Positions 11,841 through 23,421 of a stretch of 64,000 nt of DNA are shown piece by piece (position 1 is the stretch's first letter; the number at the start of each line of letters is the position of its first letter). The notes beneath the pieces were generated by a model. The model searched no databases, was not told the origin of the DNA, and saw only the letters and a list, made by a program, of their open reading frames with translations. The DNA lies in the NCBI GenBank assembly GCA_026214975.1, contig JAOBSW010000628.1, positions 53,047 to 117,046 of the forward strand, in the 5' to 3' direction. Made by a program: the position numbers and the translations under genes. This DNA is from Gentiana macrophylla. Lineage: Eukaryota; Streptophyta; Magnoliopsida; Gentianales; Gentianaceae.

Positions 11841-12011
11841 AAGAAAATCGGAGGCTTTTGCCTAGTATATCTACATGTATCAAATTGAAACGTAAACAAA
11901 TCTAGATCACACAGTGAATTCAGTTTAGAACTAAAATGGGTAGATATTGCAAGAAAATCGGAGGCTTTTGCCTAGTATATCCGCATACACCGAATTGAAA
12001 CATAAACAAAT
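11841..12011. repeat. 110-bp tandem duplication, second copy split by the gypsy insertion
   Basis: AAGAAAATCGGAGGCTTTTG starts at 11841 and again at 11951, a 110-bp period. Copy 1 is 11841-11950. Copy 2 begins at 11951, stops at the gypsy insertion point (12011) and resumes at 26448 with CAAATCTAGATCACACAGTT, running to about 26501. The duplication therefore predates the retrotransposon. Confidence 0.9.
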
Positions 12012-13534
12012 TGTTAAGGGTGAAAATCTATGTTTTATTATGATATATTTTACGGTATTTTCCCCCTTAATTGGATTGATTGCATAATAAATGGTCCTCA
12101 TATGGAAATATCGAGCGTACTAGGTTTTTAAGGACTTATTCGCAATATTGAATAAATTATGTGTTTTCATCATGAATTATAATTAATTGGACTTTATTAC
12201 GCTTTGCGATGTTTTCCATGTATTGTAGGTGTGTTCGGTGTGCTCAAATGATGATCAAAAAAGGGTTAAAACTCGAGCTATAAAGATTTAAGAAGAGATA
12301 ATGATGAAGTGGATTGAAGGAAAGAGATAAAGATGCAAAAATCGCATTCAAGTCATCACGAACGTTCGTCCATGCAGCGCATCCATGGTGAGCAGCGTTG
12401 AAATATCGGACGAAAGCGCCCATGGAGACAATCTTGATGCGAGAGAGTCGAACGGAGTTTGAACGAAGCGGCCGGTGAGGAGTTCGTAAACTGGACGAGC
12501 GTCCATTGAAGCGAGACGGGCGTCCGTCCGCCGACTTAGTGAAACCGCCTCAAATCTCTATAAACATCGGCCTATTTTCACACATTGAGACACGAAGTTT
12601 TACAATCTTAAAACCCTAAACCCTGGGGCGGCCTTTGGCTGCGATTTTACACTTTTTATTTCGATTTTATGCAATTTTAAGTTCGATCAAAGTAGGTTAG
12701 TTCTATGTTACTTTTCTCGCTTTTAGGTTGTTGAGGATGTTCAGAGGCTAAAACCTCCTACAAACGAGAATTGTGAAGCCGTCAAGATTGACTTGATCTC
12801 TTTATTTCGACTTTTTTATTGTGAGTATTTATTACGGTTGTTTCTTATCTATGCATATTCTTGTTTTAACGCAATTATATTGGAAGATATGTTGTGTGCT
12901 TGATATGTTATTGTTTGATGGAAATCTTGAATAGCATAGATCACCATAGATAAGAATAGTTCATTAGATTTATATTAACGGAAGTTAGTAAGTCTAAAAA
13001 CTAGATCGTTAACGTGAAAGTTGACACCTTTGATCTTTTTAACGTGTTAATTTAGTATTGGAAGATATTAGGTTAATAGTTGAATTGCCCAAGGAATTAG
13101 GAGTTCATATTTAGGTAAGGTAAATCACAACCGAATTAAATACCACGTAAAATCGAGATAGGAGATCAATGCATGTTGATAGGTGGATCAATCCTCGTTT
13201 GTCTTTTATAAACTTGATTTACAATCCTCATAGCTTAGTTTAGATTAGTTAATCTATTTTCCTGCACTTTTAGTTTATTTTATCGCTTTCAAATCTCTCC
13301 TAGCATTGGATTAATCTCCTCTGTCTAGTTATTTTCTGCATATTTGTTTAGTTAGTTATTCGTTAGGTTAATAATCGTGACAATAATTAGTTAAAAACAA
13401 AAGCTAGGGTTAACATTCGCCTAGTTCCCGTAGGATCGACCCGGCATTAACCTCGTACTACGATCCTTATACTTGAGGTTAACCGGTTTATAAATATTAT
13501 TACTTGTTTATTCGCATTAGATAAATCCGGGACA
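12012..13534 (+). repeat. 5' LTR of the Athila-type element
   Basis: 1523 bp, from TGTTAAGGGTGAAAATC to AAATCCGGGACA. It contains several GGACGNNCGTCC-like motifs at 12358-12535. Differences from the 3' LTR include many run-length changes, for example TTTTCCCCC against TTTCCC near the left end. Confidence 0.96.
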
Positions 13535-13540
13535 AGTTTT

Positions 13541-13558
13541 TGGCGCCGTTGACGGGAA
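13541..13558 (+). other. Primer-binding site, tRNA-Asp type
   Basis: TGGCGCCGTTGACGGGAA follows the LTR by six bases. The plant tRNA-Asp (GTC) 3' end is complementary to TGGCGCCGTTGCCGGGGA, so this site has two mismatches. That primer is typical of Athila/Tat elements. Confidence 0.8.
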
Positions 13559-13819
13559 CCCGGACGGTTTGCCTAGTTTTTGTTTTTGTGTGTGTTTTGT
13601 TTTTCTGCTTTTGTTCGCTTTTTCTTTCTATTTTCTCGTTTTAATCCTCGTTTTAGGTCGATTTCTAGAAGGATTAACCTTTCGATGAGTTAGGAAAGTA
13701 GTGTTTTGGATTAGGGTTAGAGTTTCATTTTCGTGATTAGTTCTTTTTCCCCGTTTTCCCGCTCGCTTTTTCTTACTACATCTCTGTTTTGGAATTCGTT
13801 TACATTTCTGGAAAATTTT

Positions 13820-14035
13820 GCATATGGACGGCGTCGCCCATACCTATGAACGCCCGCCCACCGTAAAATTTCAATCTCATCAATCCTTGACCTCCGCAGA
13901 GCAGCGTTCATATATTTGGACGCCCGTCCAAAAATTTTGAAAAATCAGACGAGCGTTCATACCTATGAGCGCCCGTCCGCTCGAAAACTCAGCTGAGACG
14001 CTTCGTCCATATTTTTGGGCGCCCGTCCGTCTGCC
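13820..14035. repeat. Leader cluster of palindromic GGACGNNCGTCC-like motifs
   Basis: Six spaced variants of the 12-mer occur between the primer site and gag: TGGACGGCGTC, GAACGCCCGCCC, GGACGCCCGTCC, AGACGAGCGTTC, GAGCGCCCGTCC and GGGCGCCCGTCC. Each can form a 5-bp hairpin. The same motif recurs in both LTRs and at 21165-21375. Confidence 0.8.
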
Positions 14036-14182
14036 GCTTTTTCTCTTTCTTTCTTTTTCCTAGGTCTTGATAATAGTTCTAGATTTCAAACCTTTTAGAT
14101 AGATTCTTAGGTTCCTTTTCGTAGTTTAAGTTTTTAATTTCGTAGTTTTCATGATTTGTTCAATAGAGTTGGGTTTCGGTTT

Positions 14183-15880
14183 ATGCAAACTCGAAGTCAG
14201 AAAGGGCCATTACTCTTTACACCTGACCTCGAGCGGACCATAGTCAGACCCAACAGGCGGAAACTCCGTTTCACCGATCCTTCGGACGAAGGAAACTCAG
14301 CCAACCAAGAAATTGAACAAAAGTTGATAGAAGAAATCGAAGAAATAGTAATAATGGCAGCAGAGGATCGACGTACGTTGGCAGACTACGCCATGCCTGG
14401 TGCAGTCACTGTCAACCCGGCTATAGTCTTGCCCGCCATTACTGCTCAAACCTTCGAGCTCAAGCCAGGGCTTATCCAGATGATGCAGCATGCATCAATT
14501 TTTTACGGCTACCAATCGGAAAATCCGCGATACCCACTTACACACGTTCTTAGAGATATGCGGTACTACACGCATCCAAGGTGTAAGTGAGGATGCTATC
14601 AAGCTCAAACTTTTTCCTTTTTTTCCTTAAAAGGAGGCGAAGGAATGGTATCACTCTCTTCCCCGAATCCATCACTACATGGAATTTGGACTCGAGAAGG
14701 AGTTTTGAGTCAATATTTTCCACCCTCTAAGACGGCCCATTGCTTAAATGAAATTTTCACATTTTCTCAGAAGGAAAATGAATCGTTTTTCGAGGCCTGG
14801 AGGAGGTATAAATCTCTTCTTAGAAAGTGCCCCCATCATGGCTTGCCTCTGGAGAGGTTAGTCATTACTTTCTTTAGCGGATTGACCGAGCTCACCAAGG
14901 GCATGGTCAATAGTTCATCTGGCGGGGACGTTTCAAGAAGACTCAGACGAAGGATGGGCATTGTTCAAGACATTGCCAAATATAACTATGCCCCATCCTA
15001 TCGTGCAATTCAAGCTCCTCCTCCTCCTAAAGTGGAGGAAGTAAATGTTCAAAGTCTGATTGCCATGCTGCAGAGGCAGATGGCCAATCCTCAAACTCCA
15101 AATCCTACGAATCAGACTCCTTCGTTTCCGCAGAACCCTCAGGTTCTGTATTGCGAATCTTGCTGTCAGACTGGTCACGTAAATGGCCAATGTCAATTAA
15201 ACCCCAATTCTTCATACCAAGTCAATATCGCCCATGCGGATGGGACAAGACACTCAGTCCAATGCCAAAACTGCGATAATATGGGGCATACTTCCAGATT
15301 CTGTCCTATGAATGGGCAGAATGCTGAAGTAAATGCGTTCTATGGCCAGAACACCCAAAGGTTTAATCAACCATCTGGCCAGAATCAATTCCAGAACCAA
15401 GGGTTCAATCAAGCTTCCAACTTCAATCCGAATTCGAGTTTTAATTCGAATTCAGGTTTCAATAAGAACCCTGGTTCCGCTCAAAACCAAAACTCTAATT
15501 TTTCCAGTCAAACACAAAGGTTCAATCAGAATTGGCCTTCTAATTCCAATTCCAATCTTCAAAATCGGCCCGGCCAGCCATACTCGTCAAACTTCCATCA
15601 CTCTCAAGTTCCCTCGAATTCAAATGATCTTAAGGCTGAATGGAACTCATTCAAAGAAGAGCAAAACAAGAATATTCAGCTCCTAATGAGTACCAATAAG
15701 AATCTTGAGAGACAGATCGGCATTTGGTGAGCAATTAGCATCAAGACCCTGGGCATCCGCCAGCTTTTACCGAGAAAATCCTAAGGGTGGTCATGTTGCT
15801 CAGGCCGATTTGAGCAAAGCAGACCAATGTAATCGACCTCGTACCAACAACGATTATGGACAAGAGGAGGCTAGTACAAT
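14183..15880 (+). pseudogene. Athila-type gag (frameshifted)
   Basis: The likely start is ATG at 14183 (MQTRSQKGPLLF); an upstream in-frame ATG at 14156 is less like the family. The first segment (14183-14590) ends with the capsid-like FELKPGLIQMM. It then shifts through 14575-14700 (SEDAIKLKLFPF) and continues in another frame at 14645-15730 with the retrotransposon gag core (QYFPPSKTA; SFFEAWRRYKSLLRKCPHHGL). Two CCHC knuckles follow: CESCCQTGHVNGQC at about 15158 and CQNCDNMGHTSRFC at about 15262. After these come an Asn/Gln/Ser-rich stretch and a coiled-coil-like tail (NKNLERQIG). At least three small indels break it. It would form the capsid-like particle. Confidence 0.9.
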
Positions 15881-16107
15881 GAGTTTAAGAAAGTGGTACA
15901 TGGTGAGTGGTCCCCTGGCTTCCAGGGAAATTGATTTAGCCCCTCCCGCCATTGATAAGGCGGGAGGGAAGTTGAGCACCCATCATCCCCTTGGCCGCAA
16001 GCAAGTACTCAGGTGGTGATCCACGATAGGTGAAAAGGTTGCAAATCCTCGTGGTTGTTCCTCGAGGATCGAACAAGTTGGAAATCCTCAAGTGGTGACC
16101 CTCGAGG

Positions 16108-16936
16108 ATGAAAAAGGAAAGAAAGTCGTGGCTGATCCACGACTACGAAAGCCCTCTGAAAAGACAGATTCGGTGGAAGGATGTGGAAGACAAAGCTATC
16201 AGCGCATCCTCAAAGAGAGTCTTTTCCGAGAGTGATCTGAAGAAGCTTCCGTTTCCACCGAGGAAGAGCAACATTCCATTAGTTGAAGACAAAAAGTACG
16301 AGAAGGTGCTCAACCTTCTGAAAAATACTCAGGTAAATCTGCCATTATCCGAGGTCTTGGTCGAGATGCCTAAGTATACAAAGTTCATCAAGGATGTTGT
16401 ATCTTCCAAGAAGAAGTTAGCAGGGATGGACCAAGCGGTTGGTAAAGAATGTTCTACGGTCAATAATGAAAGCTTACCAATCAAGAGAAGCGACCAGGAA
16501 ATTTGTGCTCACATTGCGGATGGGAGGCCTAGTCTTCCCAAATTCCTTATGTGACCTGGGCGCATCTATCAGCTTGATGCCATTGTCTGTGTGCAAGCAG
16601 CTGGGTTTACAAAGTCTTCTAGAACCCACGACCATGAACTTGCAGTTCGCTGATCGATCTTCTAAGAAAGCCTCAGGGATCTTAAAGGACATACTAGTTC
16701 AAATAGATAGGTTTACCTTTCCAGTTGACTGGTACGTCTTAGATATTGAGAAAAGTGAAAATGTCCCATTAATTCTTGGAAGGCCTTTTCTATCTACAGC
16801 TAGAGCCCTCATCGATTGTGATGGTGGACATGTGACCATTCGGGTTGGTGACCAGGAGGTGAGCTATAGTGTATCAAAATCTATCAATGTACCTTACGGA
16901 GCTCCAACGGCTTTTCCGTTGAGGAGACTTCGATGA
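16108..16936 (+). pseudogene. Athila-type pol, linker and aspartic protease
   Basis: The stretch 16108-16554 reads as the pre-protease linker (FPPRKSN...LPLSEVLVEMPKYTKFIKDV). It passes by frameshift near 16540 into 16439-16936, which carries the aspartic protease signature CDLGASISLMP (about residue 38) and the second conserved block LILGRPFLSTARALIDC. Both motifs are highly typical of Athila proteases. The protease would cleave the gag-pol polyprotein. The frame is broken before and after this stretch. Confidence 0.88.
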
Positions 16937-17289
16937 TTTCGACGACTTCATGGATAAGCAAGTCATGGCTGTAGAATCCAGAATATGAGCGACTAATTGA
17001 TAAGCTGAATAGTCATGGTGTGGTCAATCTAGACCAATTAGCGCTGATTTCGAGGATGAGCTAAGAGAAGAAGCTTTGGCGATGGGACCACTAAGTAAGC
17101 TCGGCGATGTTGAGTTGAAGAGTGGCGATCTTAAATCAAGTCTAGAGGATCCTCCCTAGATTTGGTGCTCAAGCCGTTACTAAACATCTTAAGTATGTGT
17201 TTTTAAGAGAGGGTGACAAGCTTCCCTTGATCATCTCTCGCCAAGCTATCTCGTATAGAAGAGCTAAAATCTGTTAAACGCGTCTTGCG

Positions 17290-18000
17290 CAAAAATGAAA
17301 AAGCCTTTGGATGGCGGTGGGAGACATCCGAGGATATCTCCCGACATCTGTATGCACAAGATCAAGGCGAGGAGGGTGCAAAACGAGTTAGACAACCTCA
17401 GAGAAGACTCAACCTCACATGCAAGAGGTAGTCAAGAAGGAAATTATCAAGCTTACAGATATGGGTATCATTTACGCCATTGCGAGGCGGTGAGTGGGTG
17501 TCCCCAACTCAAGTGGTTCCCAAAAAGGTGGAATTACGATTGAGAAAAATGAGAAGGGAGAGGAGATAGCATTGAGGCTCGTCACAAGGCTATCGGGTCT
17601 CAGATTGACTATAGAAAACTCAATGAGGTCACACTTTGAAAGATCATTTTCCCTTCCATTCATTGACCGGATGCTTGAGCGTCTGGCGGGCGGGCACGAT
17701 TCTATCGCTTCTGGATGGATATTCAGGATATTTCCGGATACCCATCGATCCTGTTGACCAAGAGAAGACCACTTTCACCGCCCCTATGGTACATTTGCCT
17801 ACAAAGCGGATGCCATTTGGTCTCTGTAATGCCCACCACCTTTCAAAGGTGTATGATGGCAATCTTGACGGGCTAGTTGAAAAGTGTATGGAGATTTTTA
17901 TGGATGATTTCTCGGTCTTTGGTAAATCCTTCACGATTGCCTCGATAATCTTGATCATGTGTTGTCTAGATGTGTGGAAAAGGACTTAGTGCTTAATTGG
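17290..18000 (+). pseudogene. Athila-type reverse transcriptase (multiply frameshifted)
   Basis: RT motifs are spread over frames at 17295-17543, 17494-17757 and 17636-17989: VPKKGG-like start, then LDGYSGYF, TTFTAP, KRMPFGLCNA, and the catalytic-site region FMDDFSVFG at about 17895. FMDD is the common gypsy variant of YxDD. At least four small indels are needed to join them. The enzyme would copy the element's RNA into DNA. Confidence 0.88.
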
Positions 18001-18009
18001 GAAAAATGT

Positions 18010-18720
18010 CATTTCATGGTAGATGAAGGTATAGTCCTTGGTCACAAAGTGTCCGCAAAGGTATATAAGTAGATAGGGCCAAGGTAGAAGCTATTGAGAA
18101 GATGAGTTATCCTAAGAATGTTCGGGAAGTCCGAGGTTTTCTCGGACATGTCGGCTTCTATAGGAGGTTCATCCAGGACTTTTCAAAGATTGCCAAACCC
18201 CTGTCTACTTTACTCAAAGAAGACGTTACCTTTGATTTTGATGAGAATTGCAAGCGCGCGTTTGAAGAGCTTAAGAGTAGGCTGATCTCTGCTCCAATTC
18301 TTATATCGCCAGACTGGAACTTGCCCTTTGAGCTGATGTGCGATGCATCCAACTATCTTTGTTAGTGCGATCTTAGACAGCGATCGAAGGAAAGTTCCAC
18401 TTATCTACTACGCCACCACACGTTGAACCTTCGCAAGTTAACTATACGACTACCAAAAGGAATTATTGGTCGTAGTGTTTGCTATGGACAAGTTCCGTAG
18501 TTACTTGCTAGGTGCTCAAGTGATCGGTGGATCGATCACGCCGCTTCATGCGTTATCTCATGACCAAAAGGAAGCTAAACCGCGCTTATCTGCGTTGGAT
18601 CATCGACCTCCAAGAATTTGACGTTCAAATCAAAGATAAGAAGGCGTGAGAACGTAGTGGCGGATCATGTCTCTAGGATGATAAGTGAGGAAAAGGGTGA
18701 TCCTGAAGATATAGATCTTT
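18010..18720 (+). pseudogene. Athila-type RT thumb and RNase H region (broken)
   Basis: The frame at 18102-18365 gives the RT thumb (VREVRGFLGHVGFYRRFIQDFSKIA, quoted in part) and the start of RNase H (LMCDASNY). Fragmentary RNase H matches in other frames follow over 18365-18720: YATTKRNYWS-like, VFAMDKFRSYLLG, LQEFDVQIKDKKA. Several indels break it. RNase H would remove the RNA strand during reverse transcription. Confidence 0.8.
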
Positions 18721-18749
18721 ACTTTCCTCGGAAAACATCATGTTGATCG

Positions 18750-20315
18750 ATGGCGCTCTCCGATGTTCCATGGTATTCGTCCATTGTGAATTACCTTCAT
18801 GCCCGCTACCTTGACCCCGAGATGTCAGATCGTGAGAAGAAGAAGTTCTTCTCCGATATGAAATATTTCGCTTGGGATGAACCTTATTTGTTCAAGATCC
18901 GCAAAGATGGGTTGCTTAGGAGATGCGTTCGAATCGAGCAACGAGAGATTATCGAGCAATGCCATAGCGGACCCATTGTGTGGTCACTTTGGTCCTTGGA
19001 AAACGGTTGCGAAGATCTTCCGATCCGGTTTCTATTGGCCTACGATCTTTAAAGATCTGAAGCTTTCAGTAAAGCTTGCGATAGGTGTCAACGAACCGAA
19101 CTCGACAAGGCGATTTGACATGCCTTTGAAACCCATCCTTGAATGCGAAGTCTTTGATGTTTGGGGCATCGATTTTATGGGACCATTCCCATCATCTTGT
19201 GGCAACAAATACATCTTAGTCTGCGTTGACTATGTTTCGAAATGGGTGGAGGCAATAGCCACTCCTCACAATGATCATAAAACGGTCATGAAGTTCCTAA
19301 AAAAGAATATCTTTGTGAGATTTGGGTGTCCTCGAGCCTTGATCAGTGATGAAGGAACGCATTTTTGCAACCGACCTCTAGAAAAGGTTCTCGAAAAGTA
19401 TGGTGTACGCCATAAGACCGGCACCCCATACCATCCGATGACTAGCGGTCAGGTTGAGCGAAGCAACCAAAGCATTAAAAAGATCCTGGAGAAAACTGTG
19501 AACAGTCATCGCAAGGACTGGAGTTTGAAGTTGGATGATGTCTTATGGGCTTATAGGACCGCCTATAAAACTCCTATGGGTACATCTCCATATCAAATGG
19601 TCTACGGAAACCATGTCATCTCGCTGCTGTCGAGTTAGAGCATAGAGCGTATTGGGCTACAAAGTTTCGAACTTTGATTCCGAATCTTGTGGGAAACATC
19701 GATTCTGCGATTACATGAGTGGACGAGTTGGAGACTCCAGTGCCTATGAAAGTGCCAGGATCGGCAAAGATAAGATGAAACCGCTCCATGATGCGAAAAT
19801 TAAGAAGCGAGAATGTGAGTCGGCGAACAAGTTCTCTCTACAATTCTAGGTTACATTTGTTTCCTGGAAAGTTGAGGACTCGTTGGTCCGGCCCTTTCGA
19901 GATTCTCCAAATCATTCCTGGAGGCGTTCTAGAACTTCGTGGTTATAGCGGTGACCCGTTTCGAGTCAACGGTCAAAGGTGCAAACACTATATCGGTGAA
20001 CCTAAAGAGGCATCTTTGATTGTTAAATTTCGATATTCTCGGATGTGGTGTTACTCGAGTGAAGAATTTAACGAGTTATCACCCGACTTGTTCTCCGAGA
20101 ATGACGGTAGTGATCCTTCTGAAGAAGTTCTAGCGGGTAGTGCAGATATGGAAGAGTTTGAAAGGGAGCGACAGTTGAAGCGTCATCAGAGGACTCAGAG
20201 TATGAAGAGGTCACCCATGGGGAGGTTCAAGCGTATGTGGAGGGCTATTAAAACTTTCCCCATGTGTGTGCGATGTTGTTTTCGCAGCCACACTTTGCTA
20301 ATCAAAGCGCAGTAA
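18750..20315 (+). pseudogene. Athila-type integrase (frameshifted)
   Basis: The N-terminal part at 18750-19052 contains PWYSSIVNYL and the region where the HHCC zinc finger lies. The core at 18877-19638 reads [13 protein letters not shown] (first catalytic Asp), [11 protein letters not shown] (second Asp) and [11 protein letters not shown] (catalytic Glu), ending [17 protein letters not shown]-terminal parts at 19652-20315 give GKLRTRWSGPFEI and LRGYSGDPFRVNGQRCKHY, the usual Athila tail. All DDE residues are visible but at least three frame changes separate the parts. Confidence 0.9.
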
Positions 20316-21164
20316 AGTAATGGGCGAGAAAAGTCAAATGGCCTCGATCCAGTGAGCTAGATCGTGTCGAGCTAACGACATTAACCAAAAGCACTACTAG
20401 GAGGCATCCTAGATATCCCTTATTATATTAGCTAGGTTACTGTTTCACGCTTTTAGTGTTTTATTTATTTAAGTTTTAGTTTGATTCGGTTTTAGCTAAC
20501 TAAGTTGTTCTATTGTTATCCGTCGGTTAGTGTGCTTTTAGGTATGGATTACGGAGTTCTTCCCGAGGAGTTCCCCTCATTAGTCGGATCCCGCCGATCA
20601 CGATAGATGATGGACCGGGAGGCACTATAGTCCTTCATGTAGATTTTGACATTAGCACTCAGTTAAGACCATCACGCACGTTATCATAGTTCCACCTTGT
20701 CGGGAGGCGGCGATTTCACGATCGAGGAGTTGCAGGAGGCCATAGGACGTCCTACCACGATCCTTAATGATCCTATGTCGACGGATTTGGCACTAGTGCC
20801 GCAGTCGAGCATTTCGAGGTGTTGAGGTAGCCGGTGAGGATTGGTGTTTGCAAGATGAGTACGACTTTCCTCCAAATTGTCGACATGCTTCGACGCCTCA
20901 TTCGCGTAGTGGATTGGGATGAAATCTCACGCAGACTAGTGAGTTCTTAGTTAGTTTGGTTTTAATCGAGCCCCGACGTAAAACGGAAGCGCCAGTGGGA
21001 GGCAACCCCTTTGTTTTAGTTATGTTTTTAGTTGCTTCTAAGCTATTTTAGGTCTTTGATATTTCATCATTGTACTTTTGAATTTTGTTTGACATTAATA
21101 AGAATGGCACTTCAATTTTAATTAGCTTATGTGTGAACAAGTTTAATTTTATCACTTTCTGGTG
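20316..21164 (+). other. Athila-type internal non-coding spacer
   Basis: Between integrase and the 3' ORF I see no recognised protein. The sequence is more GC-rich than the host flanks, and a phrase near 20990 (GGGAGGCAACCC) resembles the spacer of related elements. It may be decayed coding sequence. Confidence 0.55.
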
Positions 21165-21375
21165 GACGCCCGTTCATTCAAATGAACGCCCGTCCTGCTT
21201 TGCTCGTTTTATGGACGTTCGTCCAAAATGGTGGACGCCCGTCTGCGTAATCCCTTCTATCACGAATGTAAAATTGCCCATGACGACGGCGTCTAAATTT
21301 ATGGACGCCCGCCCGATTCATGATTACAAGTGGACGCCCGTCCGTAAGGATGGACGAGCGTCCGTTCCAGAGCCT
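21165..21375. repeat. Second cluster of palindromic GGACGNNCGTCC-like motifs
   Basis: Seven variants lie within about 210 bp: GGACGCCCGTTC, GAACGCCCGTCC, GGACGTTCGTCC, GGACGCCCGTCT, GGACGCCCGCCC, GGACGCCCGTCC and GGACGAGCGTCC. The clustering matches that in the leader at 13820-14035 and in both LTRs. Confidence 0.85.
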
Positions 21376-21909
21376 ATATACCGCTTCTGGCGTGAACCTC
21401 ATTTTCTCGTGATTTTCAAAAGGAGAACCCGACTCTTCCCTCCTCCAAACCTCAAATCTTCGTTTCTAAACCAAATTTGGCGATTCTTGTTGCAAAGAAC
21501 GCCTTGCACCTTCTTTTCATTTATCTAGTCCATTCCTCCAACAATCAACGGAATTTGAAGAATCAGAGATTTTTCAGTGCGGCAATTTGGACAAAATTTC
21601 CGATTTTGGTGACCAATCTTGGTGTTTCTGGGCTTCAAATCCATTCGATCATCATCCTTACATAGCATTTGGTAAGTCTATAGCAACTTTTCTTGACTCC
21701 TTTCACGTTTTTGTGGGTTCGATCTTCGGTCGGCTCATTCTCTTGAAATTTCTCTCATTTTGTTGCTGTTTTCTTCTTGTTTTGGTGTTGTGATGGTGTG
21801 GTGATGTTGGTTGTGGTGGATGGGTTGGTGTTGTTGAATTGAAATCCCGATTTGGACGATAAACGGGTAACCATTTGTGTGAATGGTTTAGTTTAGTTAT
21901 AAGTGGACA

Positions 21910-23421
21910 ATGGTGCGTAAGAAGGAAATCGTGAAGCGTTATGGTAAAGGTTTGGCCAGGGAGAAAGGTAAGCGGCAACGTACTGAGTTTGATCCATCGG
22001 AATTAGACCCTAACAGAGGAGTAGTCTTTCGAGAGCAACCCCCTAGGGCATCTCAGCCACTTAGGACCGAGTTAAGAGATGAATCCTCTTCCAATTCTGA
22101 AACCGAGGACGATGATGAGGTCCCTCTCGTAAGAATGACTCGGGGCACTCGAGGTGGTGAGTCTTCTAGAGCTGAGGTTGGTACTGAGAATGTCGTTGGG
22201 GAGGAGGCTGAAACCGGAGCTACACGTGCACCCCCTAAGAAGAAAGCTAAGAATGTTGCCCCTCTTGCTATGCCCCGTCGATTCGTCAATCCACGAGCTC
22301 ATAGTGCCTACACTAAGGATTATGTGACTCGGAGTATGATTTTTGACAGAGAGGTCAAGACACAACAAGTTGATCCGGCCTTCGTGAAGATGCTTAAGGC
22401 TCGGAAGTGGGATGAGTTACTGAAGATTCCTCCTAACCCGGTTAATGATTCTATAGTGAGAGAGTTCTATGCGAATTGTTCTGAGACGGATTTGGATGGC
22501 GGTTTTGTGATGGTTCGAGGTGTCAATGTGCCTTTTCCGCCAAGGTGATCAACCGAAATATAAGTTGCCGGCGTTTCGTGGCTTGGATTACAAGGAGGAG
22601 ATCGCTAGACGGCAAAATGAGGAGGGTAAGGACCCAATGGAGGAGCTGCGATTGAGAGTTTGTCCGGATGTGGCATGGGTGTTGAGACCGAATGGTGATA
22701 GGAAGGAGTTAATCACCACGACTTGGACTGAGGATTGGCGAGTCTACTGTCGGTTTATCCAGAGTCGGTTGATTCCCAAGAATAATCTCACACATTTCTA
22801 TATTAGTGATCTTGGGATGTTGTATGCGTTGGTTTTCGGGTTGAATGTTGATGTTGGGCAAGCGTTGTTTGATGATGTTTTGGCGAACCAGAAGGTATCT
22901 ACCCGGAGTTTGATAGTGCCCCATTTGATACATCAGTTATGTTTAGATGCTGGGGTTGCTGAGTATACATCAGACCACAGGACTAAGAGTTACCCCCTAT
23001 TCGTAGAGAGAAGGCTGTTCCCGTTTCGGAGCCTGGTTCTACATCGGCACCGCCTCAAGCCTCAGTTCTTTCTGGATTATCTTCTTCCGAGATTACTCGG
23101 CATAGTATGGCTCATAGTTTGAGGGCGATGTTGAGTGATATCCGGGATGGCCAGGATAATATCTTATCGGTTTTGGAGTGTCTAGTTGATGGAAGGCAAC
23201 CGAGAGATCGGAGGGTATTCACTGCGAGTAATATGGATTATGTCTTCTCAGAGCAGATAGAGAGGGTGATAGCTGAGGTGGTCAAGATGGAGGAGAAGCC
23301 CGAGTCAGATGAGGAGGATGAGCCCCCGGTAGAGCCTGCTACTGCATCCACTATGCAGCCTGAGCCTACACCGACGCCGTCCATCGTTCTTTGCACTCTA
23401 CCTGCACCCTCCTCATGTTGA
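21910..23421 (+). pseudogene. Athila-type extra 3' ORF (putative plant transposon protein domain; env-position ORF)
   Basis: ATG at 21910 opens a frame with a basic N-terminus (MVRKKEIVKRYGKGLAREK), an acidic Ser/Glu stretch and then the conserved block RFVNPRAHSAY...FYANCSETD...VRGVNVPF. It continues after a shift near 22540 as 22520-23122 (DLGMLYALVFGLNVDVGQ; LIVPHLIHQLCLDAGV). After another shift near 23090 it ends in 23107-23421 with a predicted helical and acidic tail. The middle resembles the plant transposon protein domain (Transposase_32 type) found between pol and the 3' LTR of such elements. I see no signal peptide or transmembrane segment, so envelope is a positional label only. 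Function unknown. Confidence 0.75.

Noticed and set aside
21910..23421. Retroviral-type envelope protein
   Set aside because: Position fits but no signal peptide, transmembrane segment or fusion-like region is visible; described as an extra 3' ORF.
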